From positions 1,343,467 to 1,379,423 of the forward strand of contig NZ_JXCA02000001.1 in NCBI RefSeq assembly GCF_000828085.3: a stretch of DNA of 35,957 nt, in the 5' to 3' direction. Below the pieces are notes generated by a model. That model did no database searches. It had not been told where the DNA came from and saw only the letters and a list, made by a program, of their open reading frames with translations. The position numbers were made by a program, and so were the translations under genes. Of the stretch, positions 24,306 to 32,900 are shown in pieces (the first letter of the stretch is position 1; each line of letters starts with the position of its first letter). This stretch comes from Scytonema tolypothrichoides VB-61278. Lineage in GTDB: Bacteria; Cyanobacteriota; Cyanobacteriia; Cyanobacteriales; Nostocaceae.

Positions 24306-26669
24306 TTAGCTGTTCTCAATAGCTTGGAGCAAGGTTCTCATTTCTCTTGCTTCCGGTATCATTTTCAAGCTCTCAAAACTAAGGACGGCTTCTTGCGCCC
24401 AGGTGCGAGCTTGTTCCAAATTTCCTTGTCGCTGTGACAAGTAAGCAAAGGAACGCTGGTGAAAGGCGATAGAATGCTTATCTTTGTTAAACTCTGCCAC
24501 AGGGAAACCCTGCTTCAAGATGTGTTGAGCGACTTCTAAATTTCCTTCCTCAATTGCGACATCAGCTAACCAGTTTTGGATGGCAATCTCCGCCCGTTCC
24601 CATCCTATATCCTTTGCTTGTTTCAGTGCTCGTTGGTAAAGTTTCTTGGCTTGCACATAATCCTTAGTTAGGAAGAGGATTTTAGCTTGATAATAATGGG
24701 TTTGAATCTGCTGTCGCTGGCGTTCTAACTCTTCTACACCAGACTGTTTCAGCATATTTTGCTTGATTTTAATCCACTCATGTGCTATATCAAATTTATG
24801 TTGATGGATGCACAGAACAACCATCCGAGCTGCTAATTCCACTTGGAAGGTGATGTCTTTATGGTTCCGTAAATCCCAAGCATGTTCCAAAAGTGTGCTG
24901 GCTTCTTCCAGACATTCTGGCTGTCTTGTCAAAGTGAGTGTCCAACCTTTGTCATACAAAATCTCTGCCAATGTTGACCAATCGCCGCGCCTTTGGGCAG
25001 CCCCTTGCAACCAATCCGTCCACATAAGGCGGTCATCCCAATACCCACGCACATGAGCATATCCTTTGATTTGTCTCCAGAAAGTTAGGATATCTTGATA
25101 TCTTTCCTTTTCCCTTTCCCTGCACCATTTCATGACTTCCTGAAGATTCTCCCACTCTAAATCTACATAACTGTATTCGGGATACCATTTCTTTTCATCT
25201 ATATTTCCGTATTTCTTCGAGAAGTTGAGATACCACTCAACCCAGCGCGATCGCACTTTCTCCTCAAACTCTGGATTGGCTGTGAGTTCAGCACGCGCAT
25301 ACTCACGAGTCAGGGGGTGTAACCTATACCTCGCATCCTGCTGGCGGACTAGCGAAAGTTGTTGCAGTTTGGCTAATCCATCACCAGTATTCATCGAGTC
25401 TTCCTTAGCAATTTCGGCAATGGTTTCTCTCTCAACTGGTTCGGGGAATAGCGATAGCGTCATGAGTATTCGGTGGGGCGGTTTTCCTCGCATACGTTCC
25501 ACAGAAGCCTCGAAACAGAAGCGAGCCACATCACCTGTAGCGCTTTGTAATTTTGTCAGCACATCTTGGAGCGAATATCCTGCTGCTAGCTGACCAACAG
25601 TATAAACTATTGCTGCTGGGATGCCGTGGGTATTCTGGCACAGTACTTTTGCATCAATTGGCTGTAACTCGACTCCTTTTTCTTCGGCTTGGTGCGTGAT
25701 TAGGCTTAGAGCATCTTCTTCGTGTAGCGATTCCAAACGGATAGGTACAAACAAAGCTTGTTCGCGTGTCGTCAGGATAACTTTAACTGTACGTGGTAAA
25801 TCATACACAAAGCTTAATAATTCCTGTTTATCTTCGATAGTTTCCAAATTGTCCACAATCAGCAAAGTTCGCTGGCGCTTGAGGCTATCTCGAATCAAAT
25901 CAAGCTGATCGTCTGGCGATCTGTAGCTAATTTCAGGGCGTTCTAGGGTATGGGCGATCGTCCGGTAAATGTCTCGTAAACTACGTTCGCGCTTGAGGCG
26001 AGGCAAAATTCGGAGAGCTTTGAGATACTGCTGTTTCGCTGATGTAAAAATAATTGCCTCAAATGTCGGTACGGTCATTCCCTCAAAGGACTGCACTACT
26101 GAACCTGGCTGACTAGCTTCGAGACAACGATGTGCAGTTTCTAGGACTAGTGTTGTCTTTCCTACACCCCCAACACCATCAACACTGATTAAATGAGCCG
26201 AATGCTCAAAGGAAAGCAGCTCTAACAAGCGAGCTAATTCCTGACGGCGACCGATAAAAGTGGTACATTCTCGCTTGGGTAAGTTTTCGTAGATACGCGG
26301 TGAGGCAGTTCCGCTTTTTGTTACTGGCTTGATTATAACTTTGGGAGGAACTGTACTCTCACCCTGTAGTTCTTCAGGAGTTTTTGCGGGAACAGTTGAC
26401 TCTGAAGTCTTTTGTGTTACGCCTTGTTGTAATTGCTCAGTGAGAAAAATTCGCAGTCGGTTCTCCTTACCTCGACTGCTACCACTAACTTTAAACTTGT
26501 TGTAAACCTGTCCCATTCGCTTCAAACAGGCTCCCTCAGATGTATTTAGCTTCTTAGCGATGTCGTAATAATTCAGTTCCTCGCCATAGCGAAGCAGAAA
26601 AACTTCCTCCTGGTCTTTGGACAGTTCATAGTTACGAGCCATCTGCGCTAAAAAGTCGCGTGGGAGCAT
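24306..26669 (-). CDS. NB-ARC / TPR STAND ATPase
   Basis: 787 residues from the chosen start. Numbered from an ATG 5 codons further up: a helix-turn-helix-like N-domain (about 20-66, NYYDIAKKLNTSEGACLKRMGQVY), a linker, then an NB-ARC core with FIGRRQEL (144-151), P-loop GVGGVGKTT (170-178), Walker B LLIVDN (274-279), ILTTRE (303-308) and GIPAAI. A winged-helix region follows, and the C-terminal ~300 residues are TPR-like helices (e.g. YHQRSFAYLSQRQGNLEQARTWAQEA). STAND proteins are switch ATPases that oligomerise on ligand binding and recruit effectors, in transcription, defence or cell death. The start at 26669 is preferred because AGGAAAGG precedes it. No effector domain is fused, so it may signal through its N-domain. 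Confidence 0.9.
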   Translation of the reverse strand: MLPRDFLAQMARNYELSKDQEEVFLLRYGEELNYYDIAKKLNTSEGACLKRMGQVYNKFKVSGSSRGKENRLRIFLTEQLQQGVTQKTSESTVPAKTPEELQGESTVPPKVIIKPVTKSGTASPRIYENLPKRECTTFIGRRQELARLLELLSFEHSAHLISVDGVGGVGKTTLVLETAHRCLEASQPGSVVQSFEGMTVPTFEAIIFTSAKQQYLKALRILPRLKRERSLRDIYRTIAHTLERPEISYRSPDDQLDLIRDSLKRQRTLLIVDNLETIEDKQELLSFVYDLPRTVKVILTTREQALFVPIRLESLHEEDALSLITHQAEEKGVELQPIDAKVLCQNTHGIPAAIVYTVGQLAAGYSLQDVLTKLQSATGDVARFCFEASVERMRGKPPHRILMTLSLFPEPVERETIAEIAKEDSMNTGDGLAKLQQLSLVRQQDARYRLHPLTREYARAELTANPEFEEKVRSRWVEWYLNFSKKYGNIDEKKWYPEYSYVDLEWENLQEVMKWCREREKERYQDILTFWRQIKGYAHVRGYWDDRLMWTDWLQGAAQRRGDWSTLAEILYDKGWTLTLTRQPECLEEASTLLEHAWDLRNHKDITFQVELAARMVVLCIHQHKFDIAHEWIKIKQNMLKQSGVEELERQRQQIQTHYYQAKILFLTKDYVQAKKLYQRALKQAKDIGWERAEIAIQNWLADVAIEEGNLEVAQHILKQGFPVAEFNKDKHSIAFHQRSFAYLSQRQGNLEQARTWAQEAVLSFESLKMIPEAREMRTLLQAIENS

Positions 26670-26897
26670 TCCGCCTTTCCTCATATCATCCGTATACCCA
26701 CTTTACCCGCTGATTACGAGGTTTCCGGAGAAATACAGAGGCTCATTTGAAATTCTTATAAATCAGGTAGTTGTCAGAACAAATTTTCTAGTGTAATTTC
26801 TTAAATTATAGTTTCAGAGGTTACAGATTTTTTAAGAGTTTTTCCTACCCTCAGAATTAAATTTCCAGTCACAGCAACGGTCACCAGTTCCAAATTT

Positions 26898-26903
26898 AGG
26901 AGG
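26898..26903 (+). promoter_or_regulatory. perfect Shine-Dalgarno of the secreted-protein gene
   Basis: AGGAGG, 5 bp before the ATG at 26909. It is the strongest ribosome site in the window, suggesting high expression. Confidence 0.85.
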
Positions 26904-26908
26904 ACATT

Positions 26909-27448
26909 ATGAAAAGATTGTTGTTAACAGTACTAGGCTTGTTCACGTTTATTGCATGTACTGCACTGACGATACAACTATCCAAGGCAGCTCCAGCAAC
27001 TGCAGGGTGGTCCGATTACACCACAGCAACAGCAGGAGCTTATTGTCTGGCGAAACACCCTTATCTAACGAGTTACTCAGGCACGACGTTCACACCAGAC
27101 GGCTTTGAGATTGCTACAGCTCCCGGTCTCGTTGGCGCTGTTCGTCGTAATTTTGTATATGACAGAAGCTCAAGCACGACGGATCAAGGAAATGGGCAGA
27201 CCTGCGCGCAAGCTTGCGGAGAATTTGGAAAATTTTACTCCCCTTCTTACAAAGGAAAATCTTTGACACAAAAGGTTGGGCAAACAACAATTGCAAGTGG
27301 TCTAGGAGACATTGCTTCATTGGCTGTCCAAGACAAGGATTTTTATTTAGATAAAACAGTAGTTGCTGGTATATGGGCGAGACCGAGTACCTATCAGGAA
27401 GCTGATGTTGCTCAGGCAGATTTCTGTTGCTGTCAAGTCAGTAACTGA
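26909..27448 (+). CDS. secreted protein, unknown, cysteine motif at the C-terminus
   Basis: 179 residues. The signal peptide is clear (MKRLLLTVLGLFTFIACTAL, cut near SKA-AP at residue 28). The mature protein of about 150 residues has six cysteines: Cys46, a CAQAC pair (99 and 103) and three in a row near the end (FCCCQ, 173-175). Aromatic and Ser/Thr content is high, with no membrane span. I do not recognise the family. It has a perfect ribosome site and its own long 5' region. It is the first of a run of exported proteins on this strand, but a 250-bp repeat-filled gap separates it from the next. Confidence 0.75.
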   Translation: MKRLLLTVLGLFTFIACTALTIQLSKAAPATAGWSDYTTATAGAYCLAKHPYLTSYSGTTFTPDGFEIATAPGLVGAVRRNFVYDRSSSTTDQGNGQTCAQACGEFGKFYSPSYKGKSLTQKVGQTTIASGLGDIASLAVQDKDFYLDKTVVAGIWARPSTYQEADVAQADFCCCQVSN

Positions 27449-27548
27449 TTAGTTTTATCGTAGTCAGTTTGGTTGTTTTGTGGCGATCGCCTACAGCAGA
27501 TAGGACACGCTATAGCAATACTAGATGATTTGTGAAAAAGGTTTTGAT

Positions 27549-27650
27549 TGAATTAACCGCAGAGGCGCAGAGGGCGCAGAGGAGGAAAAGAGAGAGTTGA
27601 GCGCTAAGGCGCACGCTCCGCGAACACGAATGATTTAGGACTGCTATAGG
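27549..27650. repeat. cluster of dispersed repeats
   Basis: AACCGCAGAGGCGCAGAGGG (27554-27573) is the reverse complement of a segment at about 33865-33895. GCTAAGGCGCACGCTCCGCG is GC-rich, and ATGATTTAGGACTGCTATA (27630-27648) is the reverse complement of 20225-20243. All are non-coding. Confidence 0.6.
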
Positions 27651-27699
27651 CGATCGCTTTTAAAAACAGTACTAACACCATCAACACCAATCAATTTCT

Positions 27700-28281
27700 A
27701 TGAAAAAATCAAACTTCCAAAATAGTGTCTTCCACTGCAAGAGGACACGGCGATATTTTTTGAAGTCCATGAAAATAGCTGGGCTAGGAGCAGTCGGCTT
27801 AAGTGCAACAAATTTGCTTTATCCAACCTTAGCCCAAGCAGTTAATCGTCAAGAGTCATGGCGTTGGTGTAATAAATGTCAAGTACTACATTTCGCTGGA
27901 GGAAATTCCCTTGGAACTTGTGCTGCTGGCGGTTCACACAATTCTAAAGGTAGTTCTAACTATTCGCTGATACTAAATTCCTCTAATTTGCGCGGTCAGT
28001 ATGGATGGCGTTGGTGTCGCAAATGTCAAGAACTCTTCTTTGCTGGAGGAGGTTCCAGAGGAGTTTGTCCTGCTGGTGGGAAACATGACTCCACAGGAAG
28101 CGGAGACTATCTACTAAAGTCGAAAGAAGATTCACCAGATTATTCTGGTCAAGCGGAATGGCGATGGTGCCAAAAATGTCAGGCACTTGGTTTTGCTGGA
28201 GGAGATTCTCTTGGGGCTTGTCCGGCTAGTCCTTCTCACGACTACAGTGGCAGCGGCAACTATATTTTGCAAGCAAGATAA
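27700..28281 (+). CDS. Tat-exported protein with three CxxC-C-H repeats
   Basis: 193 residues. The N-terminus has a twin-arginine motif (TRRYFLK, 16-22) and a hydrophobic stretch cut near TLAQA-V, so it is probably exported folded by Tat. The mature part is three tandem units of about 48-51 residues. Each begins WRWC-x-KCQ and continues to FAGG, a third Cys, a His and a GS-x-Y end: C57/C60/C74/H80, C106/C109/C123/H129 and C157/C160/C174/H180. The spacing C-x2-C-x13-C-x5-H is the same in all three, consistent with three small zinc or other metal sites; loading of metal before export would explain the Tat signal. I do not have a family name or known function. It is followed after 32 bp by the DUF5648-like gene. 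Confidence 0.8.
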   Translation: MKKSNFQNSVFHCKRTRRYFLKSMKIAGLGAVGLSATNLLYPTLAQAVNRQESWRWCNKCQVLHFAGGNSLGTCAAGGSHNSKGSSNYSLILNSSNLRGQYGWRWCRKCQELFFAGGGSRGVCPAGGKHDSTGSGDYLLKSKEDSPDYSGQAEWRWCQKCQALGFAGGDSLGACPASPSHDYSGSGNYILQAR

Positions 28282-28313
28282 CGACAGAGTTGAGTTTTTT
28301 TTGAAAATAAGAG

Positions 28314-28847
28314 ATGAAATTTTTTACTAGAACTACTCTTGCATTAATGTTTGGGGCTACAACTTTTCTGTCTACAAGTTCAGTTTTTGGACAATCTAAC
28401 CTGAAACCACTACTTCTTTATTGGAATTCCGAAAGAGAGGACAATTTTACAACAACTAAGGAACGAGCAGGAGCATCAGGACCAGGGACAGCTTCAGATG
28501 TAGGCTACACCTATGCACAAAATGAAGCTTGTATTTTGTCCACTCAACAGTCTGGTACATCTGCATTAAAGCTATATTGGAGCGATAAACGACATGATAA
28601 CTTTAGTACAGCAACAACAGTAGGACAGCAAAGTGCTGTCGATGCAGGTTACAGATATGTAGGAATTGATGGGTATGTTTTCAGTACCCAAAGACCTAAT
28701 ACAGTTCCATTAAACCTGTATTGGAGTGCTGCACGAGAGGACCACATGACTACAGCGTCAGCAACAGGAATACAGGCTGCACAAAGTCAAGGGTACAAGC
28801 TTGTACGAACTGAAGGTTACGTCTATCCTGCCTCACAATGCCAGTAA
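28314..28847 (+). CDS. secreted DUF5648-like repeat protein
   Basis: 177 residues. A signal peptide (MKFFTRTTLALMFGATTFLS, cut near VFG-Q at 27) is followed by three repeats, each starting LYW and continuing ...R-x-D-[NH]-[FM]-[ST]-T: LYWNSEREDNFTTT, LYWSDKRHDNFSTA, LYWSAAREDHMTTA, each with a ...GY-x-[YL]...EG/DGYV half. This is the pattern of DUF5648, found in many secreted bacterial proteins, sometimes next to lectins or hydrolases. No catalytic residues are known for it; carbohydrate or peptide binding is a guess. Weak ribosome site AAGAG. It lies between the CxxC-repeat and ricin-type genes with short gaps (32 and 59 bp), so the three may be one operon. Confidence 0.8.
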   Translation: MKFFTRTTLALMFGATTFLSTSSVFGQSNLKPLLLYWNSEREDNFTTTKERAGASGPGTASDVGYTYAQNEACILSTQQSGTSALKLYWSDKRHDNFSTATTVGQQSAVDAGYRYVGIDGYVFSTQRPNTVPLNLYWSAAREDHMTTASATGIQAAQSQGYKLVRTEGYVYPASQCQ

Positions 28848-28906
28848 TACATTTCATAGTTACCTAAGTTCGCCTCAATACTTAACTCTAACAATGGACA
28901 CATCTG

Positions 28907-29440
28907 ATGAAACTTAAGATGAAAGATTGTGCAAAGATTCTCTCTCTTGCCTCGATTGTAGCTACTGCTATGCTTCCTGTTTCTGTTGAAGCTCAAAATT
29001 TCTCTCAATACTATATTTTGAGGGCGAAGCACAGTGATAAATGCTTTCATGTTATTGGAGACAGAGGACGCGGTAACGGTGTTCCGATTACTCAGTGGGA
29101 GTGTGTCGAGCAACCTAACGTACAGTGGAAACTAGTGAAAGCCCCTGGAGAGTCAGGATACTATTTTATCAAGTCAAGGTGGAGTGGTAGATGTGCCCAG
29201 GTCGTTGAGCTTTCACAGCAAAATGGTACTGCGATTACCCAGTGGGATTGTGTTAATCAGGACAATGTTAAGTGGTCACTAGATAAAGCTGGTAATGGCT
29301 ACTACTTCATTAAAGCGAAGCATAGTAACAAATGCGCCCAAGTCGTTGACCTTGGACAGCAAAATGGTACTGCAATTACCCAGTGGGATTGTGTTAATCA
29401 GGACAATGTTAAGTGGAAACTAGAGCCTGTATCTAATTAA
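28907..29440 (+). CDS. secreted ricin B-type beta-trefoil lectin
   Basis: 177 residues. A signal peptide (hydrophobic ILSLASIVATAMLPVSVEA, cut near residue 29) precedes three ricin-type repeats: YYILRAKHSDKCFHVIG...ITQWECVEQPNVQWKL, YYFIKSRWSGRCAQVVE...ITQWDCVNQDNVKWSL and YYFIKAKHSNKCAQVVD...ITQWDCVNQDNVKWKL. The Q-x-W-x-C element is the ricin/CBM13 signature, and three copies make one complete beta-trefoil. Such domains bind sugars such as galactose or xylan. No enzyme domain is fused. The last two repeats are almost identical in DNA, pointing to recent duplication. Either the ATG at 28907 or the one at 28919 could be the start. A hairpin 160 bp downstream may end the transcript. Confidence 0.88.
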   Translation: MKLKMKDCAKILSLASIVATAMLPVSVEAQNFSQYYILRAKHSDKCFHVIGDRGRGNGVPITQWECVEQPNVQWKLVKAPGESGYYFIKSRWSGRCAQVVELSQQNGTAITQWDCVNQDNVKWSLDKAGNGYYFIKAKHSNKCAQVVDLGQQNGTAITQWDCVNQDNVKWKLEPVSN

Positions 29441-29688
29441 CTGACAACAAAAGTCATCAGTGTAAGCAGGGCAAATGCATCTAAATTTGTATTCACAAAA
29501 AGCTTGGTTTATGGGCTTACGAAAGAATGAGAATTTGTTGCCACTGCCACTATTAGCTCAATTCATCATAAATTCGAGGGATTGGTTTGATGACGTTATG
29601 TTCAACTAGGCAAAAAAATTATCCTGCCTAGTTAAACATAAACTCATAAGTTTTTTTATTGACTGTTGATAGCATTTAAACAAAAGAC
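29441..29688. other. gap with hairpin, no gene
   Basis: 248 bp between the lectin gene and the subtilase remnant. The only structure I see is the hairpin at 29598-29639. Confidence 0.6.
29598..29639 (+). terminator. long hairpin downstream of the lectin gene
   Basis: A 15-bp stem with one mismatch: ATGTTCAACTAGGCA (29598-29612) pairs with TGCCTAGTTAAACAT (29625-29639) around a 12-base A/T loop. A run of T's comes 11 bp later (from 29651). It is a possible terminator of the secreted-protein operon, or a repeat. Confidence 0.45.
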
Positions 29689-29801
29689 ATGGCTCAAATT
29701 TTTGGTACTGACGCTTTCACAGTTGGTGAAGCGGGAAAAGTCAGCTTTGACTATTTATTTGATGGTAGTACATCGCAAGGACAGGTTGCTATCTTTAATT
29801 T
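29689..29801 (+). pseudogene. severed 5' end of the RTX subtilase gene
   Basis: The ATG frame MAQIFGTDAFTVGEAGKVSF... continues to GQVAIFNL, where the MITE at 29802 begins; it then runs into a stop at 29830-29832 after 47 codons. Joining AATTTA on the left to GAAGGG on the right, which removes the element and one copy of its target site, restores the frame as IFNL-EGMENYS, matching the usual start of DUF4114-containing cyanobacterial subtilases. The fragment alone should have no function. Confidence 0.8.
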
Positions 29802-29928
29802 ATATCAAGTCCGGTTAATTAGTTATTATTAAACGATCTGTGCAAAAACCGGAAAACCCGCTCCCCTGCCCCCCTGCTCCCCTGCTCCCCTGCTGCCTTA
29901 ATGATAAGTCTTTATCCGGACATGATAT
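29802..29928. mobile_element. MITE inserted in the subtilase gene
   Basis: A 127-bp element bounded by ATATCAAGTCCGG (29802-29814) and CCGGACATGATAT (29916-29928), inverted repeats with one mismatch. The flanks suggest a duplicated TA or TTA target. The interior has an 8-mer tandem run of CCCCTGCT units (about 29853-29893). There is no transposase. Its right end matches the element at 13269-13587. It splits the subtilase reading frame and carries the ATG at 29901 now in front of the rest. Confidence 0.8.
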
Positions 29929-32900
29929 TAGAAGGGATGGAGAATTATTCCCTAGGGTCAGAAGAGTTTATTCGACAGGCTGCGCTACGAGCTTTGAGTA
30001 ATTCTCCAAATTCTGGTTATGTTGTTATTTCCGAGCTAACCGAAAAAGCTGCTTTCACCGGAAGTTTACAGACTGGAATAAATTTTAATACTGAAAAATA
30101 TTTAGGTGAGAAGAGATTTGATTTGCGTCCTGGTAGCCGTTTTGGAATTATGCTACTTCCTAACGGCAATATTCAAGATTTACTCTCTAACCCAAATGGA
30201 AATAATCCTCAACTTCCGCTATTTTCTATAGCAGCAGCGAATCTAGGTGAGAGTCTTCAATTTTCTCGATTAGTTAATTTAAAAGCAGATGATAATATTT
30301 TCTCATTTGAAGATACATCACTTACTAAAAATTCCGATAAAGATTATGATGACATAATCTTTCGAGTCGTTGGAGCTTCAGGAGAAGTACCATCTTATAA
30401 CCAGTTAGTTCCCCCAGAAAAAAATTTGCTAAATACACTGTTAGGTAGTGTATTACCAAATCCTCCTAAGTCTAAAGAATACCCTATTGATTTGAAGAAA
30501 GATTTGGGATTAGTAGATGAACCCATACAAGTCAGTGAGGGGGTTTGGTTTTTAGGTAGGGGAATCGCTCCTGATGATTTAAAAATTGTCAAACCAAATA
30601 ATCTTTATGCTGGATATACAAGCAGTACAGACAAACTTTGGAATGGTGGTGGACTAGGACTAAATTTAGATGGAAATGGACTAACGGTTGGCGTATGGGA
30701 AGCAACAGAAGCAGGTAGTTGGAGAATCCGAGATACACATCGAGAATTAAACGGGCGGGTCAATTTTGGTGAAAATGGAACTGGCTTTAGTAACCACGCC
30801 ACCCACGTTGCTGGAACAATTGCAGCAACAGGTATTAATCGAAGAGCGCGTGGAATGGCTAACGGAGTTAACCTTCGTAGCTTTAGCGCAGCAGATGATA
30901 CAACTGAGATGAATCAGAATGCTGCACAGCTTGTGGTATCAAACCATTCTTATGGAGCATCTAGAGGCTGGGATATCGGAAATCAGCAAATAATAGATGG
31001 TACAACGGTAAACAACACCAATGTTTGGCTTGATGATTATAGCAATTCCTCTACAGAGGATGCAAACTTTGGCAAGTATGACTCCGACGCTCAAGACTTA
31101 GATACGGTACTTTTCAATAATCCCAACTTATTAAGCGTCTGGTCTGCTGGAAATCATCGTATTGATTTTTTCTCAAACCGAAGCAACAATAATACATTCG
31201 TTACTTACTTTGGTTCAAATCCCAATATCGCTGGCTTTAATTGGACTCGTCAAGGTTGGTATCAAGTTGCTACTAATATAGTGGCACCACCAGGAAGTGA
31301 TGGTAATGGGGGCACAGGGTACGATTCTCTTACAGGTGAGAAAACAGCGAAAAATACTCTAGTTGTTGGCTCAGTTACAGATAATAAGGATAATCCCTAC
31401 ACAAACAGCAATCCAACAATATCTAATTTTTCTTCATGGGGACCAACAGATGATGGGCGAGTTAAACCGGATGTTGTAGCCAAAGGTGGTAACAATCTAC
31501 CAAAGGTACAACTTCTTTCATCTTTAGGAACAGCTGATGACGACTATAATACAGGTCTAGATGATTATTACGGAACCTCAATGGCAGCTCCTGTTGTGAC
31601 TGGAACTGCTGTATTACTTACTCAGCACTATCAAAATCTCTTCAACAGACTTCCACCCAGTGCCACAACAAAAGGCTTGCTTATTCATACAGCAACAGAT
31701 ATCGGTAATTTGGGACCAGATTATCAATCAGGTTGGGGTTTAATAGATGGTACAACAGCAGCAGACTTTCTCACTCAAACTGCGTCTCAAAATCCCTCAT
31801 ATATATTGCAAGAGAATACTTACACAGGTACACAACAAACCTTCAACGTTATATCTAACGGCGCTGACCCCTTGAAGGCGACGATAGTTTGGACAGATCC
31901 TGCGGGTTCTGTCCAAGGAAAAGGTTTAGATGTAAATACACGTGTGCTTGTAAATGATCTAGACCTTTCGATTACTGACCCGAATGGCGTTGTCCATTTT
32001 CCTTGGACTCTCGACCTAACTCGTCCCGAACAACCAGCTGTACGAAACAGGGCTAACAATCTAGATAATGTAGAGCAGGTACTCATCGATGCTCCTATCG
32101 CGGGAACCTATACAATTCGCATCGGTCACACAGGCAATTCTTTCACCCAAAACTACTCACTTTTTGTCAGTGCGGCAAAGAATGACCAACCAATAGCAAA
32201 TGCAAATGGAAAGTACATTGTTCCCGAAGGTGGAACTATTACTTTATCCAGCGCAGGTTCCATTGACCCAGACGGATTCATCAACGCCTTTCACTGGGAT
32301 TTAAATTATGATGATGGTAGCTCATTTAATATAGACTCTGCTAACCCATCACCAGTCTTTGATGCAAGCAATATAGATGCAGGTAAGCCTAGTATCATTA
32401 GAACTGTTGCGCTAGGTATAATAGATAATCGTGGTGCTACGGCATTTAGTACAGCAAAGCTAGAGATAATTAACGTCTCTCCCACAGCTTTTGTTAGGGG
32501 TGACACCTTCGGCGTACCTGGATTAAGCCGTAGTTTCACCTTCTCCGCTACAGATCCGTCCAAAGCAGATACTGCTGCTGGCTTTACCTTCAACGTCGGC
32601 TACGGTGATGGCACAAGCCAAGAGTCTAAATCCAAAGACCCTTTTACCCTTACTCATACATATACAGCCGAAGGAAACTATACAACCACAGTAACGGCTA
32701 AAGATAAAGATGATGGAATTAGCAAGGCTGCTACCCACACGATTGAAATCAAAGCAGCTGGTATTTTACCCTGTCCCAAAGACCCCAGCAAGACAGCACT
32801 TTACGTTGGCGGAACTTTAGGTACTGACCAAATTAACGTAACTCAGCAGGGAGAAACTGGTATTTACAATGTCTTGGTTAATGGTCAGTCAAAGGGAAGT

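Noticed and set aside
26909-27448. Bacteriocin-like precursor because of the FCCCQ end
   Set aside because: The protein is too long, has a standard secretion signal, and no processing or export genes lie nearby.
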